Shown here one piece after another: positions 54,076 to 61,319 of a DNA stretch of 64,000 bases. The notes beneath the pieces were generated by a model. It was not told the origin of the DNA. It made no database searches and saw nothing but the letters and a program-made list of their open reading frames with translations. Position 1 is the stretch's first letter, and every line of letters starts with the position of its first letter. The position numbers were made by a program, and so were the translations under genes. The stretch spans positions 13,388-77,387 of the forward strand of contig JBGVCH010000085.1 in assembly GCA_045226335.1 (NCBI GenBank), given 5' to 3'. The DNA comes from RUG11272 sp045226335 (lineage in GTDB: Bacteria; Bacillota; Clostridia; Christensenellales; Aristaeellaceae).

Positions 54076-54290
54076 CGGCATCTCCGCGGCTGACCTGGTT
54101 TTTGACCCCACACTCGCCGTCTGGAAGGTTGCTCTGCGCGTCAGCGCCCTCACGCACTTCTCTCGGGATCGCTCCCGGACGGACTTACATCTAGACCGCA
54201 CCATGCTCCCCGTTGCTTTGAACGGATTACGTGGACCGCTTTGCCTGCGACTGGCATCGGCTTTCAACCACAGACCCACGGACCTGCCGA
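54076..54290 (-). ncRNA. Candidate structured RNA (leader or stand-alone) upstream of the zinc-ribbon gene
   Basis: Transcription from the promoter at 54297-54324 should begin near 54290. The next 215 nt hold: a closing helix CGGCA (54290-54286) with TGCCG (54080-54076); CCGTT/AACGG with a 6-nt loop (54225-54210); CGGGA-GCGA-TCCCG, a GNRA tetraloop hairpin (54177-54164); and GTGCGT/ACGCGC with a 10-nt loop (54157-54136). A local pairing of CGGC with GCCG at 54262-54259 competes with the closing helix. I cannot assign an Rfam family with confidence; length and setting are somewhat like the raiA motif class. No terminator follows, so it may be a cis leader. Confidence 0.55.
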
Positions 54291-54296
54291 TGCCCA

Positions 54297-54324
54297 TTAT
54301 AGACGGTTTTGGGAAAAATGCAAG
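54297..54324 (-). promoter_or_regulatory. Promoter of the structured RNA/zinc-ribbon unit
   Basis: On the minus strand TTGCAT, 16 nt, TATAAT. It lies about 250 bases before the zinc-ribbon start codon, so a long leader is expected. Confidence 0.83.
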
Positions 54325-54329
54325 ACCAT

Positions 54330-54350
54330 TTTTCCATCTGTTGGAAAAAA
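54330..54350. repeat. A/T-rich inverted repeat next to the RNA promoter
   Basis: TTTTTCCA-TCTGT-TGGAAAAA, 8-bp perfect arms, just upstream of the -35 box and about 30 bases past the alarmone synthetase stop. It could be a protein-binding site or a weak terminator for the upstream gene; the latter lacks a good T-run. Confidence 0.6.
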
Positions 54351-54378
54351 TGTGATCTGTTTTCAGGAGTTTCGTCCA

Positions 54379-55062
54379 TTATTCGGCGTTTTCGCCCTCG
54401 TCCGCACCGGTCAGGGCCTCCACCTTGTCGTGGATCCGCTGCATCCGCTCGTCCAGCATGGTGATATCGGATGCGGTTTTCAACAGTTCTGCGGAGATCT
54501 CCTCCGGCACGGTGCCGGGCTTCTTGTAGCGCAGGGTATGCTCCAGCGTGGCCCAGAAATCCATGGCGATGGTGCGGATCTGGACCTCCACCGGGACCAT
54601 CACCCGCCCGCCGGAGAGGAAGACCGGTACGCCGATCACCAGATGGAGGCTGCGATAGCCGTTGGGTTTCGGCTCTTTGATATAGTCCCGGACCCGGATG
54701 ACGCTGATGTCGTCCTGCGCCGTCAGGGCCTCGGCCACGGTGTAGATATCCTGAATGTAAGAACAGATGACGCGCATGCCCGCGATGTCGTACAGATGCT
54801 CCACCGCCGAGGCGATGCTGATGGGCTCTCCCCTGCGCCGAAGCTTATCCATCATGCTCTGGATGGTCTTCATGCGGCTGGAGATGGAGTGGATGGGGTT
54901 CCGTCTGTGGCGGAGCTGGTACTCGTCGTCGAGGTTCTCCAGCTTGGCCTGCACCTGCCGGATGGCCGCCTGGTACCGTAGCTGAACCTCAAAGAACTCA
55001 TCCACCATGCGCTGGAACTCACTGGTCAGCTGCAGAATGGACGGCGGGTCGTTCTCCTTCAC
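54379..55062 (-). CDS. Small alarmone synthetase (GTP pyrophosphokinase, RelQ/YjbM-like)
   Basis: Makes ppGpp or pppGpp without a hydrolase domain. The product (about 227 residues) has the RelA/SpoT synthetase core: DIAGMRVICSYIQDIY near 92, IRVRDYIKEPKPNGYRSLHL near 125 and VEVQIRTIAMDFWATLEH near 160. Start taken as GTG at 55062, because a GGGAGG site lies 10 bases before it; the in-frame GTG at 55071 sits directly on the ribosome site. Own promoter at 55105-55132, divergent from the DUF4342 gene. Downstream is the structured RNA unit. Confidence 0.92.
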   Translation of the reverse strand: MKENDPPSILQLTSEFQRMVDEFFEVQLRYQAAIRQVQAKLENLDDEYQLRHRRNPIHSISSRMKTIQSMMDKLRRRGEPISIASAVEHLYDIAGMRVICSYIQDIYTVAEALTAQDDISVIRVRDYIKEPKPNGYRSLHLVIGVPVFLSGGRVMVPVEVQIRTIAMDFWATLEHTLRYKKPGTVPEEISAELLKTASDITMLDERMQRIHDKVEALTGADEGENAE

Positions 55063-55104
55063 GGCAAACACACCTCCCGATGCTTTGCGTTTCCCTCTTC
55101 TTTC

Positions 55105-55132
55105 ATTATAGTCCTCCGGTGCGGAAAGTCAA
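55105..55132 (-). promoter_or_regulatory. Promoter of the alarmone synthetase gene
   Basis: On the minus strand TTGACT, 16 nt, TATAAT, about 45 bases before the start codon. Confidence 0.85.
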
Positions 55133-55143
55133 TGGCGCGCATC

Positions 55144-55172
55144 TTGTGTTTCGCGGCGGGTTCTGATATACT
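55144..55172 (+). promoter_or_regulatory. Promoter of the DUF4342 gene
   Basis: TTGTGT, 17 nt, TATACT. It gives a leader of about 155 nt holding the perfect palindrome GAGAATTCTC at 55216-55225 and a CCCCCTC / GAGGGGG pair near 55249-55296. Confidence 0.72.
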
Positions 55173-55335
55173 GAAGCGGGCAATCGGAGCACAGGCTCAA
55201 ATGATAGATCCCGCGGAGAATTCTCATCGTTTTCTAATCCGTTTCCCCCTCCGTCTGTCATTTTCGGGCGATATGATCAAACCGTCCCGAGGGGGAACAG
55301 AAAACGCAAGGCGAAACGCCAAGGAGGAAATGAGA

Positions 55336-55950
55336 ATGGATCGCATGGAAATGGTTGAAAAGCTGCAGAGCAAAGCGGACGTAAGCTATGAGGAAGCCAA
55401 GAACGCCCTGGAGGCCAACGACTGGGATCTGCTGGACGCGCTGGTAATGCTGGAGGCGGAGGGAAAGGTCCGGGCCCCGGAGACGAAGACCTCTTACTCC
55501 ACCAAGGGCGCGAAAGAAAAGGCCCCGGAAATCAAAACGAAGCACGTCCGGGAGTGCAGCGTTCCCACCCTGGCCCGCATCTGGGACTGGATCAAGGACA
55601 TGGTCCGGAAGGGAAACCGGAACCAGTTCGTCATCTCCCGCAAGGGTGACGAGATCATCGCGATGCCCATCACCCTGGCGGTGCTGCTGGTGGTGATCCC
55701 GCCCATCGGGCTGACCACCATCGTCATCGGCGCTTTCATCGGCATCCTGCTGGGCGTGCGGTATTCCTTCCGCGGCCCCGACGTGACCGCCAAAGTCAAC
55801 GACGCGGTGACCAGCGCCCAGGAAAAGGCCGCCAGCGCCGTAGCCAGCGCCCATGAGAAGGCCGCCCACGCGATGGACAAGCACATGAAGCACACCGAGG
55901 ATCCGGCGGAGGAAAAGCCGGCCGACGAGTTCGAGAAGACTGTGGAATAA
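55336..55950 (+). CDS. DUF4342 protein (UBA-like domain plus membrane segment)
   Basis: Start at 55336 (MDRMEMVEKLQSKADVSYEEA) favoured by AAGGAGG 8 bases upstream. The 204-residue protein has an N-terminal UBA-like three-helix domain (1-45, with EEAKNALEANDWDLLDALVML), a charged linker, a basic stretch (RKGNRNQFVISRKGDEIIAMP), one or two membrane segments (about 115-145, ending IGILLGVRY) and an Ala/Glu/Lys-rich amphipathic C-terminus. DUF4342 proteins are of unknown function. It may share the two-component transcript, separated by a hairpin. Confidence 0.82.
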   Translation: MDRMEMVEKLQSKADVSYEEAKNALEANDWDLLDALVMLEAEGKVRAPETKTSYSTKGAKEKAPEIKTKHVRECSVPTLARIWDWIKDMVRKGNRNQFVISRKGDEIIAMPITLAVLLVVIPPIGLTTIVIGAFIGILLGVRYSFRGPDVTAKVNDAVTSAQEKAASAVASAHEKAAHAMDKHMKHTEDPAEEKPADEFEKTVE

Positions 55951-55962
55951 GCTGAATCACCG

Positions 55963-55998
55963 CAGGGAGGGGTATGCCGGAGGGCATGCCTCTCCCTG
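55963..55998 (+). repeat. Strong 16-bp hairpin between DUF4342 and the response regulator
   Basis: Arms 55963-55978 and 55983-55998 pair over 16 positions, two of them G-T, with a GGAG tetraloop. No T-run follows, so it is not a classic terminator. It may partly stop transcription, guide mRNA processing, or be a protein-binding palindrome at the two-component operon. Confidence 0.75.
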
Positions 55999-56022
55999 GA
56001 CGCGCATATGGAGGGCTGCCCC

Positions 56023-56706
56023 ATGACAAGAATCCTGCTGGTGGAAGACGAGGAAAAGCTGGCGCGTTTTGTGGAGCTGGAGCTGCGCCACGAGGGCTAC
56101 CAGGTGGACAAATCCTTTGACGGCCGGGACGGCCTGGAGAAAGCGGAGAACGGCGGGTATGACCTGATCCTGCTGGACATCATGCTGCCCGGGCTCAACG
56201 GCTTGGAGGTACTGCGCCGCCTGCGCCGGGAGGACCACGGCGAGCCCGTGATCATGCTGACCGCCCGGGACGCCGTGATGGACAAGGTGACGGGCCTGGA
56301 TATGGGCGCCGACGATTACATCACCAAGCCCTTCTCCATCGAGGAACTGCTGGCCCGGATCCGGGCGGCTCTCCGGAAACAGACCGCGCAGAAAAAGGAG
56401 ACGGATCTCCTGACCTGCGGGGATCTCTCCCTGGACATCAGCCGGCACCGGGTCACCCGGGGCGGAAAGGACATCGATCTCACCAGCCGGGAGTTTTCGC
56501 TTCTCCAGTATTTCCTGGAGAACAAGACCATCGTGCTGAGCCGCGATCAACTGCTGGACAAGGTATGGGGCTTCGGCTATGTGGGTGAGACCAACGTGGT
56601 GGACGTGTATGTTCGCTACCTGCGGGGAAAGATCGACGAGGGTTTTGATCAGAAGCTGCTCCAGACCGTGCGCGGCGTGGGCTACGTATTGAGGGACGAC
56701 GGATGA
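56023..56706 (+). CDS. OmpR-family response regulator
   Basis: Start at 56023 (MTRILLVEDEEKLARFV), GGAGGG upstream. The 227-residue protein has a receiver domain (acidic pocket EDE near 9, phospho-acceptor Asp in LILLDIMLPGLNG near 52, the KPF lysine near 101) and a winged-helix DNA-binding domain (about 130-225, LTSREFSLLQYFLENKTIVLS and VYVRYLRGKID). Similar to ArlR/CusR types. It overlaps the kinase start (ATGA), so the pair is co-expressed. Target genes unknown. Confidence 0.95.
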   Translation: MTRILLVEDEEKLARFVELELRHEGYQVDKSFDGRDGLEKAENGGYDLILLDIMLPGLNGLEVLRRLRREDHGEPVIMLTARDAVMDKVTGLDMGADDYITKPFSIEELLARIRAALRKQTAQKKETDLLTCGDLSLDISRHRVTRGGKDIDLTSREFSLLQYFLENKTIVLSRDQLLDKVWGFGYVGETNVVDVYVRYLRGKIDEGFDQKLLQTVRGVGYVLRDDG

Positions 56707-57851
56707 AAGAAGAAAAGCGGGTGACTTCCATCGCCCGGCGGATGAACGGCTACTGGATCCGCCGGACCTTTCTGATCCTGGTGCTGTCGGACGCCGTGCT
56801 GATGGGCATGATCGCGCTGAAGTGGATCGTCGTCGACAACACCGCTTTCTGGTGGGTGCTGGGAGGCGCGGAGTTTCTGCTGCTCATCCTGACGGCCCAC
56901 GGCGGGCGGTCCAACGCCCGGAAGTTCATGAAACCCCTGGAACAGATGACCCAGCGGGCGGAGGTGCTGAGCCAGGCGCGGTTCGACCCGGAAAAGCTCC
57001 ACCACCTGGAGGACGCCCTGGACACCGTGAGCCCACTCTCCCCGGACGCCCATGTCTATACCGGCGACGTGGAAACCCAGAGCCTGGTCAACGCCATCAA
57101 CAATATGCTGGCCCGGACCCACGAGTCCTACATGGAGCAGATCCGCTTTGTGTCCGACGCCTCCCACGAGCTCCGCACCCCCATCGCCGTGATCCAGGGC
57201 TACGCGGACATGCTCCAGCGCTGGGGCAAGGAGGACGCCACGGTGCTGGAGGAGGGCATCACCGCCATCCAGAGCGAGTCCGCCCACATGAAGAAGCTCA
57301 TCGAACAGCTGCTGTTCCTGGCCCGGGGCGACAGCGGCCGGAACCAGATGGTCCGGGAGGACATGGACCTGTCCGCCATGCTGAAGGAAGTCTGGGAGGA
57401 GTCCCAGATGATCCACCCGGACCGCAGCTGGCGGCTGGACGCCGGCGAAGGCATCCACGTGCTGGGAGACGCCGCCATGCTGAAGCAGTGCGCGCGGATC
57501 CTGGTGGAGAACGCCGTGAAGTATACCGCCCCCGACGATCGGATCACCCTGCGGGCCGGCATACAGGACGGGAATCCCTACTTCCAGGTGCAGGACAACG
57601 GCATCGGCATCCGGCAGGAGGACCTGGAGCACATCTTTGACCGCTTCTTCCGCTCGGACCCGGCCCGAAGCCGCGCCACCGGCGGCACCGGCCTGGGGCT
57701 GTCCATCGCCAAGTGGATCGTGGAAAAGCACGGCGGCTTCTTCAACGTGTTCTCCCGGGAGGAAATCGGCACGCGCTTCACCGTCACCCTGCCCCAGGAG
57801 GCTTCTGCCGAAACAGACACGCGTTCCGTCTTGCGCACCGCGGCGGTGTGA
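56703..57851 (+). CDS. Sensor histidine kinase, cognate to the adjacent regulator
   Basis: The 382-residue protein has two hydrophobic segments close together (about 16-38 and 44-62), leaving almost no external domain, then a linker, HisKA with His155 in SDASHELRTPIAVIQGYADM, and a HATPase domain (VENAVKYTAPDD N box, DNGIGIRQEDL G1, GGTGLGLSIAKW G2). Such intramembrane-sensing kinases often detect envelope stress. Coupled to the regulator by overlap; the GH13 gene follows 42 bases later. Confidence 0.94.
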   Translation: MKEEKRVTSIARRMNGYWIRRTFLILVLSDAVLMGMIALKWIVVDNTAFWWVLGGAEFLLLILTAHGGRSNARKFMKPLEQMTQRAEVLSQARFDPEKLHHLEDALDTVSPLSPDAHVYTGDVETQSLVNAINNMLARTHESYMEQIRFVSDASHELRTPIAVIQGYADMLQRWGKEDATVLEEGITAIQSESAHMKKLIEQLLFLARGDSGRNQMVREDMDLSAMLKEVWEESQMIHPDRSWRLDAGEGIHVLGDAAMLKQCARILVENAVKYTAPDDRITLRAGIQDGNPYFQVQDNGIGIRQEDLEHIFDRFFRSDPARSRATGGTGLGLSIAKWIVEKHGGFFNVFSREEIGTRFTVTLPQEASAETDTRSVLRTAAV

Positions 57852-57859
57852 TGTATGAT
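57831..57859 (+). promoter_or_regulatory. Possible promoter of the GH13 gene inside the kinase end
   Basis: TTGCGC, 17 nt, TATGAT, running from the last codons of the kinase into the gap, 35 bases before the GH13 start. Confidence 0.6.
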
Positions 57860-57893
57860 CTGTTCAAAGCATACCACGGAAAGGAGCGATCCC

Positions 57894-59435
57894 ATGTCCT
57901 TCTCCCCGCATCCCCAGTGGCTGGACCACGCCGTGTTTTACGAGATCTACCCCCAGTCCTTCTGTGACACCAACGCCGACGGCATCGGCGACTTTGAGGG
58001 CATCATCCGGAAGCTGGACTACATCGTTGAACTGGGCTGCAACGCCCTGTGGCTGAATCCCTGCTTCGCCTCGCCCTTCCGGGACGCGGGCTACGACGTG
58101 TCGGATTATTACACCGCCGCCCCCCGCTACGGCACCAACGAGGATCTGAAGCGCCTGTTCGCGGAAGCGCACCGACGGGACATGCACGTCTTCCTGGACC
58201 TGGTCCCCGGGCACACGTCCATCGACCATCCATGGTTCCGGGAGAGCTGCAAGGGAACGCCCAACCCGTACACGGACCGCTATGTCTGGTCCGACAGCGT
58301 GTGGGAGAAGCTCCCGGATTCCAATGCTCTGGTGGGCGTGTCCGAGCGGGTCGGCACCTGTCTGGTGAACTTTTTCAGCCATCAGCCCGCCCTGAATTAC
58401 GGTTTTTACAACATTGAACGCCCCTGGCAGCAGCCCATGGACGCCCCCGGCCCCCAGGCGACGGTGGCCGAAATGAAAAAGGTCATGGACTTCTGGCTGA
58501 GCCTTGGATGTGACGGCTTCCGGGTGGACATGGCCCACTCCCTGGTGAAGAACGATCCGGACCACAAGGGTACCATCGCCCTGTGGCAGGGCATCCGCCG
58601 CTGGCTGGACGAAGCCCATCCCGGTGCGGCGCTGGTGTCCGAGTGGGGCGATCCCTCCCAGTCCCTGGCCGCGGGTTTCCACATGGATTTCCTGCTGCAC
58701 TTCGGCCCGTCCCACTACAACGAGGTTTTCCGCTCGGAGGAACCCTACTTCTCGGCTCGGGGCAAGGGGACGATCAAGCCTTTCATGGACCATTATCTCC
58801 GGTATCGCGAGGCCGCCGGGGAGAACGGCCTGATCGCCTTCCCCTCCGGGAACCACGACATGGAGCGCATGGCCCGCTGCCTGACGCAGGAGGAGATGGC
58901 CCTGGCCTTCGCCTTCATCCTGACCATGCCCGGCGTGCCCTTCGTCTACTACGGCGACGAGATCGGCATGCGCTATGTGGAGAACCTGCTCTCGGTGGAG
59001 GGCGGCTATGAGCGCACCGGTTCCCGCAGCCCCATGCAGTGGGACGGTTCCGCCAATGCGGGCTTCAGCGCCGCCCCGCCGGAGAAGCTGTACATCCAAA
59101 CGGATCCCGACGCAAACCGCCCCACGGTGGCCGCCCAGATGGCCGATCCCGTTTCCCTCTGGCACGAAGTCCAGGCCCTGATCCGGCTTCGCCGCGCACA
59201 CCCGGCTCTGGATAACACCGGCGGCTTTGAGCTGCTGCGGGCGGAGGGCTATCCGCTGGTCTACCGCCGCACCGGCGGCGGGGAAACCGTCACCGTGGCG
59301 GTGAATCCCTCCCCCGATCCTTTCAGCCTGCCCATCGGCGGCACCCTTCTCCACGCCACGGGAAAAGGCGCGGCGGTGAAGGGCGGAGTGCTCGAACTGC
59401 AGCCCGCCACCGTCGCGCTGGTGGTCAACGATTGA
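57894..59435 (+). CDS. GH13 family glycoside hydrolase (intracellular alpha-glucosidase type)
   Basis: Start at 57894 (MSFSPHPQWLDHAVFYEIYP), AAAGGAG upstream. The 513-residue protein has no signal peptide. The GH13 barrel shows FYEIYPQSFCDTNADGIGD near 14-32, the nucleophile Asp212 in GFRVDMAHS, the acid Glu250 in SEWGD, and Asp322 in GNHDMERM. The C-terminal sheet ends near 505. Features fit oligo-1,6-glucosidase, alpha-glucosidase or trehalose-type enzymes; sequence alone does not decide. It follows the two-component pair with its own candidate promoter. Confidence 0.92.
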   Translation: MSFSPHPQWLDHAVFYEIYPQSFCDTNADGIGDFEGIIRKLDYIVELGCNALWLNPCFASPFRDAGYDVSDYYTAAPRYGTNEDLKRLFAEAHRRDMHVFLDLVPGHTSIDHPWFRESCKGTPNPYTDRYVWSDSVWEKLPDSNALVGVSERVGTCLVNFFSHQPALNYGFYNIERPWQQPMDAPGPQATVAEMKKVMDFWLSLGCDGFRVDMAHSLVKNDPDHKGTIALWQGIRRWLDEAHPGAALVSEWGDPSQSLAAGFHMDFLLHFGPSHYNEVFRSEEPYFSARGKGTIKPFMDHYLRYREAAGENGLIAFPSGNHDMERMARCLTQEEMALAFAFILTMPGVPFVYYGDEIGMRYVENLLSVEGGYERTGSRSPMQWDGSANAGFSAAPPEKLYIQTDPDANRPTVAAQMADPVSLWHEVQALIRLRRAHPALDNTGGFELLRAEGYPLVYRRTGGGETVTVAVNPSPDPFSLPIGGTLLHATGKGAAVKGGVLELQPATVALVVND

Positions 59436-59450
59436 TATTGGATCCCCGGA

Positions 59451-61319
59451 TCACTGCTCTGCCAGCTGCAGCTGGTAGAGTTTTTTGTAGATGCCGTCCT
59501 GCTCCAGGAGTTCCTGATGGGTTCCCCGCTCCCGGATCCGGCCGTGGTGCATGACCATGATGATGTCCGCGTGCTGAATGGTGGACAGCCGGTGGGCCAC
59601 CATGATGGTGGTGCGGCCCCGCATCAGGTGTTCCACCGCCTCCTGGATCCACTGCTCCGTCTCCGTGTCGATGTTGGCCGTGGCCTCGTCCAGGATCAGG
59701 ATTGAAGGATCAAAGGCCAGGGTCCGGGCGAAGGAGATCAGCTGCCGCTGACCGGCGGAGAAGGTCCCGCCGCGCTCGGTCACGGGCTGGCAGTAACCGG
59801 CGGGGAGCCGCTCAATGAACCGCGCCGCATTGACCTCCCGGGCCGCCGCCTCGATCTGTTCATCGGTGATCTCCTCATTCCGCAGGCGGATGTTGGAGCG
59901 GATGTCGCCGGTGAAGATGAACACATCCTGCTGGACCTGGCCGATGGCCCGCCTCAGGGTATCGCGGTCCAGATCCCGCACGTCCACGCCGTCCACCCGG
60001 ATGGCGCCCTTCTGCACGTCATAGTAGCGGCCGATGAGGTTCAGGATGGAGCTCTTGCCCGCGCCGGTGGCCCCCACAAAGGCCACCTTCTGCCCGGGCT
60101 CAATGGTGAAGGACACGTCCTTCAGCACCCACTCCTCCCCCACGTAGGCGAACCACACATGGTCGAACTCGATGCGCCCGCGGATGCCGTCCGCCGGGAT
60201 GACAGGGTCCTCCCGGTCTGTGAACAGGGGTTCGGTGTCCATGAGGGTGAAGATCTTCTCTGCCGACGCGATGGCGCTCTGCAGCGTGGTGAACTGCTCC
60301 GCCAGCTCCTGGATGGGCTGGAAGAAGGAGTTCATATAGTCGATGAAGATGTACAGCGTGCCGATGGTGATGGGGTTGAGGCCGCCCTGTCCCAGCACCG
60401 CCTCGCTGCCCCGCCCGGTCACCAGGGCGATGGCCACCATGGAGATCAGGTACAGCACCGGCCGGAAGGTGGCGTTGATCATCAACTCCCGGAAGCCGGC
60501 CCGGTACAGGTCGCCGTTCTTCTCCTCAAACTCCCTGTACTTGCGCTCCTCCCGGGCGAAGATCTGGATGATCCGCATTCCGGAGAGGTGTTCGGACAGG
60601 TAGGTGTTCAGGTTTGTCACCCGGGTGCGGGTGATCTGGAAGGCCTTCCGGCTGAGCTTCCGGAAGAGGTAGGTCAGGGCCGCCACCGGGGGCAGCAGCA
60701 TAAAGGCCAGCCCCGCCAGGGTGGGATTGAGGCAGAGCATCACCACGGCCAGGCCGATGATCTTGATGGTGTTTTTGATCAGCTGAACGAATATGTTGGC
60801 GAAAACGTCGTTGATGGCGTCCACGTCGTTGGTCAGTCGGGTGACGATCTTGCCCACCGGCGTGGTGTCAAAGAAGCGCATGGTGAGCTTCTCCACCTTG
60901 GCGAACAGGTCGTCCCGGATGCCCTTGATGATCTGCTGCCCCGTGCGCTGCATCAGCCAGAACTGCGCCCGGTTGCAGAAGAAGATCGCCACCAGCACCA
61001 GGATGTAGAGCAGGGTGGACTGCACGATGCCCGCGAACCGCCACTCGGCGTTCTCTCCGGCGGTGAAGCGGTTGTCCTTCGGCCCCAGGATATATTTGTC
61101 GATGGCCTGTGATCCGATGAGCACGGGCCGCAGCAAATCGAGGGCCGTCACCGCCAGCACCAGGGCCAGGGCCAGGGCGTAGGTCTTCCAGTGGGGCTTC
61201 ATGTAGTTGAGGATGCGGAGGATGGCACTGCCCTTGTAATGAATGTCGGTGCGGGCGGCCTGATCGTCGTCGGCGCCGGTGAAGAGGCGCTTTCTGTTCT
61301 CGTTGTCCCGCTTAGCCAT
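59451..61319 (-). CDS. ABC exporter half-transporter, canonical ATPase site
   Basis: Start at 61319 (MAKRDNENRKRLF), overlapping the upstream partner by 8 bases; 622 residues. A six-segment membrane domain (about 40-340) is fused to an ATPase (VAFVGATGAGKSS Walker A near 400, SAGQRQLISFAR signature near 510, LILDEATANID Walker B with catalytic Glu). With the next gene it forms a heterodimeric exporter. Substrate unknown. It is convergent with the GH13 gene, 15 bases apart with no terminator visible. Confidence 0.93.
   Translation of the reverse strand: MAKRDNENRKRLFTGADDDQAARTDIHYKGSAILRILNYMKPHWKTYALALALVLAVTALDLLRPVLIGSQAIDKYILGPKDNRFTAGENAEWRFAGIVQSTLLYILVLVAIFFCNRAQFWLMQRTGQQIIKGIRDDLFAKVEKLTMRFFDTTPVGKIVTRLTNDVDAINDVFANIFVQLIKNTIKIIGLAVVMLCLNPTLAGLAFMLLPPVAALTYLFRKLSRKAFQITRTRVTNLNTYLSEHLSGMRIIQIFAREERKYREFEEKNGDLYRAGFRELMINATFRPVLYLISMVAIALVTGRGSEAVLGQGGLNPITIGTLYIFIDYMNSFFQPIQELAEQFTTLQSAIASAEKIFTLMDTEPLFTDREDPVIPADGIRGRIEFDHVWFAYVGEEWVLKDVSFTIEPGQKVAFVGATGAGKSSILNLIGRYYDVQKGAIRVDGVDVRDLDRDTLRRAIGQVQQDVFIFTGDIRSNIRLRNEEITDEQIEAAAREVNAARFIERLPAGYCQPVTERGGTFSAGQRQLISFARTLAFDPSILILDEATANIDTETEQWIQEAVEHLMRGRTTIMVAHRLSTIQHADIIMVMHHGRIRERGTHQELLEQDGIYKKLYQLQLAEQ

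Noticed and set aside
54004..54297. 97-codon frame inside the structured leader
   Set aside because: No ribosome site, basic low-complexity product, and it runs through the predicted stems; RNA structure explains the region better.
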